Shown here: positions 35,056 to 44,477 of the stretch, piece after piece
How the letters are laid out: each line of letters begins with the position of its first letter
Numbering within the stretch: position 1 is the first letter of the stretch
Origin: Neorhodopirellula lusitana
GTDB taxonomy: Bacteria; Planctomycetota; Planctomycetia; Pirellulales; Pirellulaceae
Length of the DNA: 64,000 bases
Reading direction: 5' to 3'
Assembly (NCBI RefSeq): GCF_900182915.1
Contig: NZ_FXUG01000006.1
Coordinates: forward strand, 124,001 to 188,000
Made by a program: the position numbers and the translations under genes
The notes under the pieces: model-generated
Told to the model about the DNA's origin: nothing
Database searches by the model: none
The model's input: only the letters and a program-made list of their open reading frames with translations

Positions 35056-35217
35056 CTACTCTGAGTTTTCTGCCGCCAAGATGGAATCTTGGTAGGCCTT
35101 GTACTCGTCGATTGCCTCCTGGTCGGCACCGTCCAAGATGTTTTTGGGGCGATTGTCGCTGCATCCCATTGGAACAAGGAGGATGCCTATCAGAAGAAAA
35201 AACGTTGCAGACTTCAT
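35056..35217 (-). CDS. Small lipoprotein, 53 residues
   Basis: A short gene: ATG at 35217, TAG at 35056-35058. The product starts MKSATFFLLIGILLVPMGCS, with the lipobox PMGC at the end of the hydrophobic core, so Cys19 would be lipidated. The mature part is acidic and helical (ADQEAIDEYKAYQ, ending AAENSE). Small acidic lipoproteins of this type commonly follow DUF1559 genes in planctomycetes, as here, 79 bp after the DUF1559 stop. Function unknown; the position suggests it works with the DUF1559 protein. Confidence 0.75.
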   Translation of the reverse strand: MKSATFFLLIGILLVPMGCSDNRPKNILDGADQEAIDEYKAYQDSILAAENSE

Positions 35218-35296
35218 CAGACTTAACTCAGGTAATATTGGGTTGGTGCCAATCGAGCGACTGACAAGGGGAACTCGATAGTGATGTCATTCAAAA

Positions 35297-36547
35297 CTAA
35301 AATTCACCGTCGATGACTTCTCGGGAGGCGCGGGTTCCCAACGCTCCCCAGACGCCATAAGGGCTTGCTGAACCGGGGACGTTGTTGTCGGCAGCGGTGC
35401 CCATGATCGCCACGGGAACGTTGTCTGGATTGCCCGATTCGATTGAGTCCGTAATAAATCTGACTGCACCATCTCCCATCAGAACGTGGCAGCCACCAGG
35501 GTGACGACTACTGGGTGGGAGCACCCCTGTTCTTTGAAACGCATAAGCCAAGTTCGTGCCGCCGTTGACCCCACCCGTTTCACCTTTTTGGAAAAGGCAG
35601 ACCGGCGAGTTGGGTGGCAACATTGTGTTGATCCCGTTAAACACCGGGCTTGCCGATCCCCAACGGTATCCTCGGCCTTCGAATACCGTCAGTGTATTGG
35701 TATCGTCAAACCAAAACTGCGGCCGAGTCGGATCCAGATCAGGGTGGCTGGAACATCCACGCGGTGTCCCGATTGGTACTTGAGACACACCCGGATTGTT
35801 TTTTTCCGCTTTCATGTTGAGATCGTGCTTGGGGCGGGTCCGGGCATCCAGATCGCCAAGGTCAGTCGCGATTTCGCCGCACATCAACGTGTTGGACAAG
35901 CCGTCGAGGACGTCACGAAAGCGAACTTCTTGACGAGCGACAAAAATTCCCCGTTGTGCGGCGCGTGTTTGTTCGGCTCGCCGATCTAACACATTAAATT
36001 GTCGATCGTAGAGTCCCCAAGATCCGCGAAAAGGGCTATCGCCGAGACAAGCCGCGTAGTTTGTTCGCCCTAAAGAGGGAAGCCCGGATCCTGGGTCGCT
36101 AGGACAACGCAATGACGGGATCTCCGATACCCATCCCTCGTAGCTGATATGGCCGGGGTGAGGTCCGAACGCGACCCAGTTGAAGGCACCTTTGGTGGGT
36201 TGTGAAATCAATTCCCACAACGGTTGCTGCTCAATGAACGGAGTTAGACCAACGAAGATGCTTAGCCTTCCACCGTTTTGTTGCGCGCGAGGTGTGTAGC
36301 CATTGTTGGCACCGGGGACAAAGGTTCCGCTGCCGTGTTTAGGGAGCCGATTGTAACTGCTGTGATAATTGTGGATTCCCAGCCCGATCTGTTTGAAGTT
36401 GTTGCTGCAGCTCATCCGGCGTGCCGCTTCGCGAGCAGCCTGGACCGCGGGCAACAGCAGGCCCACTAAGACTCCGATAATTGCAATCACAACTAACAGT
36501 TCAACTAACGTAAATCCGACATTCGTTCTCTTAATGTGTCTTGTCAT
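35297..36547 (-). CDS. DUF1559 protein with type IV pilin-like N-terminus
   Basis: A 416-residue protein. The ATG at 36547 gives the prepilin leader MTRHIKRTNVGFTLVELLVV followed by the long hydrophobic helix, with G-F-T-L-V-E as the peptidase/methylation site. After that comes the DUF1559 segment (AVQAAREAARRMSCSNN, IGLGIHNYHSSY) and, near the C-terminus, the H-x-G-G-x-H motif (SRHPGGCHVLMGDGAVRF). It is located after the sigma/FecR pair and before the small lipoprotein. The DUF1559 family is hugely expanded in planctomycetes; this copy probably forms or associates with a surface fibre used by the locus. Role inferred. Confidence 0.9.
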   Translation of the reverse strand: MTRHIKRTNVGFTLVELLVVIAIIGVLVGLLLPAVQAAREAARRMSCSNNFKQIGLGIHNYHSSYNRLPKHGSGTFVPGANNGYTPRAQQNGGRLSIFVGLTPFIEQQPLWELISQPTKGAFNWVAFGPHPGHISYEGWVSEIPSLRCPSDPGSGLPSLGRTNYAACLGDSPFRGSWGLYDRQFNVLDRRAEQTRAAQRGIFVARQEVRFRDVLDGLSNTLMCGEIATDLGDLDARTRPKHDLNMKAEKNNPGVSQVPIGTPRGCSSHPDLDPTRPQFWFDDTNTLTVFEGRGYRWGSASPVFNGINTMLPPNSPVCLFQKGETGGVNGGTNLAYAFQRTGVLPPSSRHPGGCHVLMGDGAVRFITDSIESGNPDNVPVAIMGTAADNNVPGSASPYGVWGALGTRASREVIDGEF

Positions 36548-36642
36548 AAAAGCGCTTTCTCTAAAGGAAGGGACAGTGTGTAACATGCTCCAGTCAGGGG
36601 ACCTGCTGGTGCTTGTTAGGTATCTCGCCTAACCGAATGATT

Positions 36643-38379
36643 TCATGGTCGACCCGCTTCATAGACTTGGCGAATCTCTTGGTCGGTAAGAGCCTGTCCA
36701 AAGACGATGATTTCATCGATACATCCGTTAAGACTTCGGATTCTTCGGGTGCGCTGGCGGTCATCCTCCGCAACCCACTCCGAAGGAAAGCTCCAGTTAC
36801 CAATCGTTGCGTTGCCAATGGCAAGCGGTGCGGACGAGGGCAGGCGTACCGCTTCAATGGAAAGGCGTTCACCGTTGCAGTAGTGCCGGATGGTGGATGC
36901 GTCCTGGTCATAGATGGTTGCCAGATTCATCCACTTGCCGAGCCCGAAAGGGCCGACGATCGTGCCGGTTCTATAGTCGTTTTGGAAGTTCTTTCGATGA
37001 TTTACGCCCAGGATCAGTTTTCCGACGCGGCCAATCTGCCAGTGAAGAGCATTGGTTTCCCAGCCGTCGGTCAACAGCAGTGAGTTGAACTCTCGATCAA
37101 GACCGTCGACACGTAGCCAAGCCGAATAGGTCAGCGACCGAAACTCACCTGGGATCGTGATCCGCACTCGATCGCCTGGCCGCTTGAACTGTAAGGAAGT
37201 TTTGTCGGGCCATCGACCTTGTGACCATTCGCATCCCACGATGGCGCCGTCAAGCATTTCGCCATCAACACCGTATCCAATCAGTCGCCGGTCATCGGTG
37301 GTGTCGCGGTCAAATGGAAAGTATGCGACCACGCGGGGATCATTTTGTAACGATTCACGGAATGCTTCCCAGTCGCCAAGCCGCTGTTGTCGTTGTGTTT
37401 CCGCCATCGCACTCATGCGGATAGGGGTCGCGAACTCAGTTTCGCGAACTCGGATAGGCTTTAATTCACCATTGGGTTGCACGGCGACAGCGTTACCCGC
37501 TTCCAGCTCGCGTCGTGTCTTGATGTTGCGATCGGAGTTCGCGTCGTAAAGCTCGAGATTTCCATCAAAGACATGGACCTCGGTGGTTCCATCGGCTTCG
37601 ACATCAATGCCGAACTCCGTTCCCACATTGACTAGCTCCACCGATGGTGCCATCACCACAAATCCTCGGGCAGGCTCAGGCACTTGGACTCGGAGTCTTC
37701 CCGAGTGGCAAGCGACACGCGAATCGCTGAGGATATCGAGTGAGGCAGGACCTTCGGCGACCACGGTTGTTCCGCCGTAAAACTCCAACTGCAACAGCCC
37801 GGTGTCCCATGAAAATGGTCCTGGAGGAATCGTGTTACCGACTGCCCAGTTTTTTGTCTGAGATCCCATCAGACCTGAAACTTGCGTCAGTACGGCAACG
37901 CCGGTGTCCGTCTCGACGTTTTTGACACTCGTGACAGCGGGAATGTTGAAGTTGTGGTTTTCCGGTTTGCCATCGTGTTGCCATAAGACAACGACCAGGA
38001 TCAGTGTCGCGACCGCCGCAGTCACCCAGCCCGCCATGCTCCGTGACATTTGCCAAGCAGTTGCAGTGTTTGGCAGCCGAACCGGGGTGGATTGCGGAGG
38101 GGCTTCGCGATTAGCCGACGCGATCACCTGTTGGATAAACGCCCCCGAGTCCTCGCTGGCGTTGGCCCGAACTTCGAGCGAATCAACGAAACGGTCATCG
38201 CTTCGCAACTCGTCTTCATACTGCGAGAGTCGGTCGCTCATCATTAAATGCTGACGAAGTTGCATCAGTAACTCGTCGTTTGCTGACACCATCTGTGTCA
38301 GTTCGTCCATTTGGTCGTCTACGATCTCGTCATCGAGCAACAGGTGCAGCAACTCTTCGAAACGCTTTTCTTTCATCAT
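36643..38379 (-). CDS. FecR-domain anti-sigma-like membrane protein with LamG domain
   Basis: A 578-residue protein. Residues 1-95 are a cytoplasmic helical region of the kind that binds ECF sigma factors. A TM helix covers about 115-133 (GWVTAAVATLILVVVLW). A periplasmic FecR domain covers about 200-290 (VVAEGPASLDILSDSRVACH, NVGTEFGIDVEADGTTEVHV). A concanavalin-like LamG/LamG-like domain covers about 370-565 (SLTYSAWLRVDGLDREFNSL; GCIDEIIVFGQALTDQEI). Start ATG directly follows the sigma-factor stop (TGA ATG ATG). The LamG-type domain could bind a glycan, so the protein may couple detection of the polysaccharide to sigma release. That is inference; the domain order is seen. Confidence 0.88.
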   Translation of the reverse strand: MMKEKRFEELLHLLLDDEIVDDQMDELTQMVSANDELLMQLRQHLMMSDRLSQYEDELRSDDRFVDSLEVRANASEDSGAFIQQVIASANREAPPQSTPVRLPNTATAWQMSRSMAGWVTAAVATLILVVVLWQHDGKPENHNFNIPAVTSVKNVETDTGVAVLTQVSGLMGSQTKNWAVGNTIPPGPFSWDTGLLQLEFYGGTTVVAEGPASLDILSDSRVACHSGRLRVQVPEPARGFVVMAPSVELVNVGTEFGIDVEADGTTEVHVFDGNLELYDANSDRNIKTRRELEAGNAVAVQPNGELKPIRVRETEFATPIRMSAMAETQRQQRLGDWEAFRESLQNDPRVVAYFPFDRDTTDDRRLIGYGVDGEMLDGAIVGCEWSQGRWPDKTSLQFKRPGDRVRITIPGEFRSLTYSAWLRVDGLDREFNSLLLTDGWETNALHWQIGRVGKLILGVNHRKNFQNDYRTGTIVGPFGLGKWMNLATIYDQDASTIRHYCNGERLSIEAVRLPSSAPLAIGNATIGNWSFPSEWVAEDDRQRTRRIRSLNGCIDEIIVFGQALTDQEIRQVYEAGRP

Positions 38380-38907
38380 TCAGCCCTCCACCATCCGCAA
38401 CTCGACGCACTGTTTCAATTGTTGTCGGATCCTGCCAAGTGCTTGCCGTACAGCCGCGGGAGTCATCCCAAAGTGATCCGCCAGATCTGGAGCTTTCCAG
38501 CCATCGCGATAGCGTCCGGACACCAGTTGTCGACTTTTCGGAGCCAACTGCTCAACGCAATCTCGCAGTACCGAGGTGTCCGACTCTTCCCACGCTAACG
38601 GCTTTGCTGGCACCGCATCGATTAGTAATTCAGTCAGCCCTTGATGTAAAAATCGCTTCTGTCGCTGCCGCTTGCGGACTTCGTTTCGGACTAGGTTTCG
38701 AGCGATGCCGCGCAACCATTTCCCGACATCTCGCTGCGTGTCGAAGGATTGTTGTTCTCGCCAAGCGACCAGGAAAACTTCTTGGGCTAAATCGTCGACC
38801 CAATCTACGTCGACTCCCAGCGCCCGCACGAACGAACGCAATTGCTGATGCTGATCAGCAACCAATTGCATGAATTCGGGGGAAACGGTAGGTCTGTGAT
38901 TCGCCAT
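38380..38907 (-). CDS. ECF sigma factor of planctomycete/verrucomicrobial type
   Basis: A 175-residue sigma-70 family protein. The ATG at 38907 gives the usual length for this group; a longer upstream in-frame extension has no similarity. Region 2 is in residues about 20-85 (DWVDDLAQEVFLVAWREQ; GKWLRGIARNLVRNEVRKRQR). Region 4 is in the last 55 residues (LAPKSRQLVSGRYRDGWKAP, then MTPAAVRQALGRIRQQL). It is translationally coupled to the FecR-LamG gene. ECF-FecR pairs next to DUF1559 genes are typical of planctomycete surface loci. It probably controls the block downstream and perhaps the whole cluster. Confidence 0.9.
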   Translation of the reverse strand: MANHRPTVSPEFMQLVADQHQQLRSFVRALGVDVDWVDDLAQEVFLVAWREQQSFDTQRDVGKWLRGIARNLVRNEVRKRQRQKRFLHQGLTELLIDAVPAKPLAWEESDTSVLRDCVEQLAPKSRQLVSGRYRDGWKAPDLADHFGMTPAAVRQALGRIRQQLKQCVELRMVEG

Positions 38908-39472
38908 ACCAATACCTTGTCGCGGGACTGCAAAGTGTGACTCCGGATTTCTCGACTTTTCGAAATCAGGTCGAACTGGCCGTGTCTGCGGTGTTGGCGT
39001 GCACAACTGCAGACGCGTGTGGAACAGTTGATCACTGGGAGACGGCTTACTAGAGAATGGCCACTGGAAACGCACGGCAGAATACTGGTCGGCGCAGTTC
39101 AGTTGACCGACCCCAACGAGAGACGATGTGAAATGCGATCACAATGCTGTCGAGCATCGTCAGGAAACACGTTTCTCGCCAGACTCCTGGTGAGTGCTGA
39201 TGTCAGCGTTGTGCGAACAGCGATGGCGAACAGCGATGGCGAACGTGGATGCTTAAGCCAGTCACACGCTCTGGTGCCAGCGGAGTCCGCTGGAGCGAAA
39301 CAATCAATTACGAGACAGGTTTCCACAGACTCGAGCAGGGCCCTTGTCAATTTCGCCGTCGGCTTCAAGCCGTGAGCGGAGGTCCAAAAGTCAACCGTGG
39401 CATTTCCGGACGGGGGAATGCAGAACAAGTAATTAGCTCTCGATGATGGTCACGAGGCCATCGGTCGAAGCG
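38908..39472. other. Spacer upstream of sigma factor gene
   Basis: 565 bp between sulfatase 8 (3' end) and the sigma-factor start. No gene is supported. It contains a twice-repeated 13-bp unit GAACAGCGATGGC (39215-39240) and presumably the promoter of the sigma-FecR-DUF1559 block. Confidence 0.5.
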
Positions 39473-41029
39473 TTACTCAGCCGCTTTCGCATTTTTGCGG
39501 CGTTGCATTTGCCTGATCTTTTTTGCTTCTTTGGCAGGCTGCTTCTTTGCTGGCTTCGCTTTAGTGGTCAGCTTTGTGTCCCACGGGATGTCGCGGTCGA
39601 AGAGTTCGCCGTACTTCTCGTAGTTGTTGTATGGCACTGCATGCTGTTTCCAGTGGCCAAGCTGAGAATCGTATTTCCGGCGCATTTTCTCGAGCATCGG
39701 TGCGGCTTCGGGGTTGCTTGCCAGATTGGTCATTTCCATCGGATCGCGTGTTAAATGGAATAGTTCTTCTGTTGGTTCCATTTCTGAATTTCCGAACCAC
39801 CAATACGTGTATTTCAGGTCTTTTGTTATCACCGTTAACGAGCGAGTTGCCTCGGGGCCATACAGATTCATGAACGCCAACTCTTCGCGCACATCCGACT
39901 TCGGATCTTGCAACAGCGGCGACAAGCTGACGCCGTCCATGTTTTCGGGAACGGGCAGTCCGGCTAATTCCAGCATGGTTGGAGCGAAATCAATGTTTCC
40001 GGTCAGTGCGGCGCATCGCATCTGTTTTCCGGCGGTTGGGCTGCGAGGATCATAGATCATCATGGGCACGCGAGAGGATTCTTCCATCGGAAGCACTTTG
40101 GATCCGTATCCGTGGGCACCGCAAATGTAGCCGTTGTCGCTGGTGTAAATGATGACGGTATTGTCAGCGATGCCTTGTGATTTGACTTCGTCACGGATCA
40201 TCCCGACGGCGACATCAATGGCATAAATTTGCTGATAGTACTTTGCCATTTCTCCGTCGTAATCGGTGTCATACTTCCATTCTGAAAAGCGAGGGTATTG
40301 CCGACCTTGTTTGCTTTGTGGCGAAAAGTGCTCGCCCGCTTGGCGTCCGAAGTTGGCGGGTTTGGTGAATTTTTTGCCAGCGTAGATCTCGTCAAATTGC
40401 GGATCCGGATTCGCTGGTTTATGGGGTGCCTTGAAGCTGATCGAAAGGCAAAGTGGCTTGTCCTGTTTGACGGCTTCGCGAATCGCGTCTTGGCCAAACG
40501 CACCATAGGAGAGCGTGCTGTGTGGGTATTTCTCGGCATACTTTGCCATCGACTTGTTCTGGGCAGTCGCATACGCGGTTTGCCCAGGCCCGCCGCCCCA
40601 TAGATCAAAGTCGTCTTCGCAAAGCCCGCGACCTTCCACAACCAGCCCAAACTTGCCTGCAAATGCAGTCATGTATCCGGCTTCACGCATCAGCACCGGA
40701 TATGACTTCTGCCACACTTCGGGTTTCATGTCGCCATGTGTGAAGTTGGTTCCGGTTTTGTATTCATACATTCCCGTGAACACGTTCGACCGGCTGGCCA
40801 TGCAGATCGAAGTCGTGTTGTAGTGATGGTCGAAAACGATGCCGTCTCGAGCCAACTGGTCCATGTGTGGCGTCTTCACATCCGGATTGCCGTAGCAGCC
40901 AACTGAAAGCGTGTTTTGGTCGTCCGCCATCAAGTAGATGATGTTCGGGCGATCCGCTGCGTTGAGTGATACCGCGGACAGGTAGGTCGCCAGAGTAAAT
41001 ACTACTAATCGGGAGAGCATAATTTTCAT
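39473..41029 (-). CDS. Secreted type I sulfatase (8) with C-x-A-x-R motif and basic tail
   Basis: A 518-residue sulfatase with signal peptide 1-25. D36 and D37 lie in [10 protein letters not shown] and the formylglycine motif is C76-M-A-S-R ([18 protein letters not shown]), the Ala variant of the consensus. The others in the window all have Pro. [20 protein letters not shown] and [13 protein letters not shown] complete the catalytic site. The last 30 residues are Lys/Ala-rich and very basic. Sequence pattern is unlike the other seven; it suggests a different subfamily and probably a different sulfate position. It lies 88 bp downstream of the esterase gene and is separated from the others by the regulatory block. 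Confidence 0.9.
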   Translation of the reverse strand: MKIMLSRLVVFTLATYLSAVSLNAADRPNIIYLMADDQNTLSVGCYGNPDVKTPHMDQLARDGIVFDHHYNTTSICMASRSNVFTGMYEYKTGTNFTHGDMKPEVWQKSYPVLMREAGYMTAFAGKFGLVVEGRGLCEDDFDLWGGGPGQTAYATAQNKSMAKYAEKYPHSTLSYGAFGQDAIREAVKQDKPLCLSISFKAPHKPANPDPQFDEIYAGKKFTKPANFGRQAGEHFSPQSKQGRQYPRFSEWKYDTDYDGEMAKYYQQIYAIDVAVGMIRDEVKSQGIADNTVIIYTSDNGYICGAHGYGSKVLPMEESSRVPMMIYDPRSPTAGKQMRCAALTGNIDFAPTMLELAGLPVPENMDGVSLSPLLQDPKSDVREELAFMNLYGPEATRSLTVITKDLKYTYWWFGNSEMEPTEELFHLTRDPMEMTNLASNPEAAPMLEKMRRKYDSQLGHWKQHAVPYNNYEKYGELFDRDIPWDTKLTTKAKPAKKQPAKEAKKIRQMQRRKNAKAAE

Positions 41030-41117
41030 GGGCGTGATTCAGATTGGTTGGTGAGCAGGTGGTTGGCGGGACGGACGTTTCGGGACATTGGCTCGGACTT
41101 GGGCTTGCCTGGGCGTT

Positions 41118-42269
41118 TCACTGGACGGTCGATGTGAGGTGGTTAACGAAAAACTGAACGGTGAGATCGACAATTTCCTCTCGAGTCGGCTCGATATCCG
41201 CATCCACTTTTCGCCAGTTGTGGCCAGCGTTCTTAACGATCTTGATCTCAACGGGGGCAGCGAGGGTGTCCGCCTTTTGTTTCATATAATACGCGTGCTT
41301 TACTGGGATGGTCGTGTCCTTGTCGCCCTGGATCATCAGCAACGGTGGGCTGTTTTTTGCCAGGTAGTTGATCGGGCTCATTTCACGGTAAAGAGCGATT
41401 TTATCGGCTGGATCGGAATCGGGTAAGAGAATTCGGGGGCCAAATCGATCACGGAAGTCGGCGCGATCATCGTGGTTAAACAGGTCCGTCTTTTCAAAAT
41501 CACAGGGACCGTACCATGAGACGCCCGCCACCATTTGATACTCCGTGCCGGACAAGACGACATCGCCAGCAAGTGATTCCGGTGAAGTCAGCAGCAGCAT
41601 CTGCGCGATCTGGCCGCCCGCGGAGTCACCCATTGTGAAGCACTGAGAGGGATTCAGGTTAAGAGAGTTTGCATTCTTTGCCAGATAGCGAACGGCGTCT
41701 TTGGAATCGATCACGCAATCTCGCATCGCAATAGGACCGTCCTTGCGATAAAGACGGTAGTCAACCGAGGCGACTGCAAATCCGTGGTCCAGTAGCTTCG
41801 AAAACACCGCTGCAAAGGAGCCATTGGCCGCACCCTGTTTGCTTCCCGCTGCCCAACCGCCGCCGTGGGTATAGATGATCACGGGATAGGGGCCAGCAGC
41901 ATTGCTGGTGGGGTAGTAAAGATCCAACTGGAGTTCACGTCGGCCGACTCGCTTGTAGACGACATCCAGCTTTTGTTCGCCGTTGGTTGCTAGGTAGTTT
42001 TTGCGTTCACGTTGAAGTTCCTTGATCGTTAGCACGTCGTCTTTGTTCGTATCCAGTTTTTGGCGTCGGTTGAAGGCCCGGACGTTCTCTTGTTTCTCGA
42101 ACGTACCGTTGCCATCCTTGTCCAACTTCCCCATCGCCTGCGTGGCACGCTTCAATGATTCGGTTTGGGGACTGGCTTTGGGGGAATCCGTGGACTGGGC
42201 GTTGCCTGTGACCGTGAATAGGCAAATGAAAGTAGCTATTAACCACATCTGACGTGAACGATTGATCAT
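41118..42269 (-). CDS. Secreted alpha/beta-hydrolase (esterase) with EF-hand pair
   Basis: A 383-residue protein with signal peptide 1-24. Residues 50-61 ([12 protein letters not shown]) and 73-84 ([12 protein letters not shown]) are two EF-hand-like calcium loops. From about residue 100 there is a BD-FAE/acetyl-esterase-type hydrolase: oxyanion motif HGGGWAAG near 135, nucleophile S216 in GDSAGG, acid D316 or D318 in QGDKDTTIP, and H350 in AGHNW. Fucoidans are often O-acetylated, so an acetyl-esterase role in the locus is plausible. Next to it are the GH141-like gene (51 bp upstream) and sulfatase 8, probably one transcript. Substrate is inferred. Confidence 0.85.
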   Translation of the reverse strand: MINRSRQMWLIATFICLFTVTGNAQSTDSPKASPQTESLKRATQAMGKLDKDGNGTFEKQENVRAFNRRQKLDTNKDDVLTIKELQRERKNYLATNGEQKLDVVYKRVGRRELQLDLYYPTSNAAGPYPVIIYTHGGGWAAGSKQGAANGSFAAVFSKLLDHGFAVASVDYRLYRKDGPIAMRDCVIDSKDAVRYLAKNANSLNLNPSQCFTMGDSAGGQIAQMLLLTSPESLAGDVVLSGTEYQMVAGVSWYGPCDFEKTDLFNHDDRADFRDRFGPRILLPDSDPADKIALYREMSPINYLAKNSPPLLMIQGDKDTTIPVKHAYYMKQKADTLAAPVEIKIVKNAGHNWRKVDADIEPTREEIVDLTVQFFVNHLTSTVQ

Positions 42270-42320
42270 TGCGGTGGTCTTTTCGCGGCGTTTTCGGTGG
42301 GGAGGTGGTAACGAAGGTGC

Positions 42321-44477
42321 TTAGTCGACCAAGCCAACCTTGGATAAGTCGAGGGGGGTAATGCCAAGCTTCAACGCTGGCGAATCGGGATGGAATCGAA
42401 AGTCGCCGTTGGTGGGATCAACAAACAAGGGGTCAACCGCCAGGCTGTGTTGGTCGACTCCATCGGCTTGTTGTTTCGCTAGCATTGCTGGACCTAACGT
42501 AGGATCAGCTTTGCAGAAGTAGACATTGTAGTCTGTATCGGCGTCACTCGACTTGGCCAGGGTTCGGCCGCGGCGATCCTCGCTGACACGGCCTTTGCCA
42601 GCGGGCAGTTCGTCGATGAATGTGCACTCCGCCGATGAAGAATAGAATACGTTTCGCTGAATTGCCGCGTCGGTAAGCGGCCCTTCCCGTACCGCTAAAT
42701 AATAGCCACGTGGCGGTGCGATGATGTCAGCGACAATGTTGTTTTCGCAGCGATTGTTCAGTTTCAGCATGATGCCTTGCGAGGTGCATTTGTAGATCAG
42801 GTTATCGGCAATCAGTGTGTCCATTTGGCCACCATCGGTGCGGATTGCGCACTGCATGATCATGGGCGCAACCAGGTGATGGACATAGTTACCGCGGATC
42901 TCGTTTCCGGCACCTGCGCCACGAATGTAGATCGCGTTCCCGTCGCCCAGCATTTCCATTGCGTGATGGATTTCGTTTGAGTCGATCGAGTTATTGCGGG
43001 TATGAAGATAGGGACGCACATCTTCCAGTGTTGGCTTTTTCGGCAACTTGGTAATTTCATGTCTGCGGATCGTGCGTCCCAGTTCACGCCCGTTCTTGAC
43101 AAAAAAGTCGGTCATGCAGCCTGAGATGATGATCGACGTGTATGGCGTGTGGTGTACGAGATTGTTAGCGACGCGGTTATCGCCGCTCTGCCAGATCATG
43201 ATGCCTGGTGAATGCGAATAAATGCGGCCGATATGGTGGATGTGGTTGTTGTAAACAACGTTGTTTTTGTTGACGTCTTTGGTCCCCGGGCCATAGCCGC
43301 ATAGCAAGACGCCAGCGCCGCCCATGTGTTCGATCAGGTTGCCAGTGACTTTGTTTTTTTGCCCGTGGAAGTCGATGCGAATGGCGCCACTGCCGCTGTG
43401 GGCGAAATGACATTTGTCGATCGAACAGTCCTCTGTGCCGCGAAAGCGAATCAACGCGTTGGCTTTGTCGAGCATGTCCCAGTCGTGTTGGAGTCCGGCA
43501 TCGTCAGCGTCCACGCGGTAGCGATCCCCGTGCATGAAAGTCAGTCCGCGAAAATGCAAGTTGCGCACTGGTCGATCGACTGGGCCTCGAACGTCGACCT
43601 CCCCTTCCACCCGGATGAATTCGATCAACTGGGGAGCGAGCACGGGGGATTTCCCACGCGGCCAGAGATAAAGTTTGCCTTGCAGTGTGTTGAGTGCCCA
43701 TTCGCCAGGTTCGTCGAGTTCGTTGAGGGCGTTCTCGACCCAGCACGACTCGGTTTGCTTTAGAAAGTGGAGGGTGTTCATTGCGTAGGTCGCATCAATT
43801 GACGTATGAGCCAACTGCTTTTGTTCGTCTACGGATTCCAGTGGCAGGACATTCACGATCCAGGCGTGATGCGGGCGAACGACGATTTCGATGTCTTTCA
43901 CATTGGGCCAGTTCTTCAGCTTGCCGGCGGGAAAATGAAGTCGGTTTCGACTTCCACCGGCTAGTGGAATGAAGCCTTTGGATCGAGCACGGGGCAACAG
44001 TCCTTCGGAGTCGTAAAGAGTCAGGAATTGATCCGAAACGTCTGCGACCCAGACATTCCCGGTTGCGGCATCGGGCAAGCCGGGGACGGCTTCAGTGACC
44101 TTTTGCCAGCCTTCGATCTCCTTACCGGAGCTGAAAATTGGTGTCTCGCCTGGATAGGCGGCGTACGTGATCGCGTTGGCTTCCGTTCCAGAGTCATCCA
44201 TCCCGAACACCACCGTTTGGTCGATCCGGTAGGTTCCTCCTCGAACGAGGATGAGGGTGTCTTTCGACTTGGTGCCCTTTTGTTCTCGTATGGCATCTCG
44301 AGCGCGATCGATTGTCGCGAACGGACCGTCGTTTTGCGCTGCATTGGGTTCCGGTAGAGTTCCCGACCAATCATTTGAGCCATTCGGGGCGACATAGAAA
44401 TCGGCCGTCGTCGACTCCGCTAGGCACGGATTCACGCAGGATACTGCGATCAGAAGCACAAGTGTCAGAGTCTTCAT
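42321..44477 (-). CDS. Secreted right-handed beta-helix protein, GH141-like
   Basis: A 718-residue exported protein. The ATG at 44477 begins the signal peptide MKTLTLVLLIAVSCVNPCLA; a longer frame to 44570 does not. The mature start (DFYVAPNGSNDWSG, FATIDRARDAIREQ) and the segments HFRGLTFMHGDRYR, DKCHFAHSGSGAIRIDF, YNNHIHHIGRIYSHSPGIMI match my memory of GH141 proteins, a family with an alpha-L-fucosidase founding member and members found in fucoidan loci. The many N-x-I-x-x-N repeats are the beta-helix coils. GH141 is a by-eye call; a polysaccharide lyase with the same fold is the alternative. It is the first gene of the minus-strand fucan cluster. Confidence 0.75.
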   Translation of the reverse strand: MKTLTLVLLIAVSCVNPCLAESTTADFYVAPNGSNDWSGTLPEPNAAQNDGPFATIDRARDAIREQKGTKSKDTLILVRGGTYRIDQTVVFGMDDSGTEANAITYAAYPGETPIFSSGKEIEGWQKVTEAVPGLPDAATGNVWVADVSDQFLTLYDSEGLLPRARSKGFIPLAGGSRNRLHFPAGKLKNWPNVKDIEIVVRPHHAWIVNVLPLESVDEQKQLAHTSIDATYAMNTLHFLKQTESCWVENALNELDEPGEWALNTLQGKLYLWPRGKSPVLAPQLIEFIRVEGEVDVRGPVDRPVRNLHFRGLTFMHGDRYRVDADDAGLQHDWDMLDKANALIRFRGTEDCSIDKCHFAHSGSGAIRIDFHGQKNKVTGNLIEHMGGAGVLLCGYGPGTKDVNKNNVVYNNHIHHIGRIYSHSPGIMIWQSGDNRVANNLVHHTPYTSIIISGCMTDFFVKNGRELGRTIRRHEITKLPKKPTLEDVRPYLHTRNNSIDSNEIHHAMEMLGDGNAIYIRGAGAGNEIRGNYVHHLVAPMIMQCAIRTDGGQMDTLIADNLIYKCTSQGIMLKLNNRCENNIVADIIAPPRGYYLAVREGPLTDAAIQRNVFYSSSAECTFIDELPAGKGRVSEDRRGRTLAKSSDADTDYNVYFCKADPTLGPAMLAKQQADGVDQHSLAVDPLFVDPTNGDFRFHPDSPALKLGITPLDLSKVGLVD

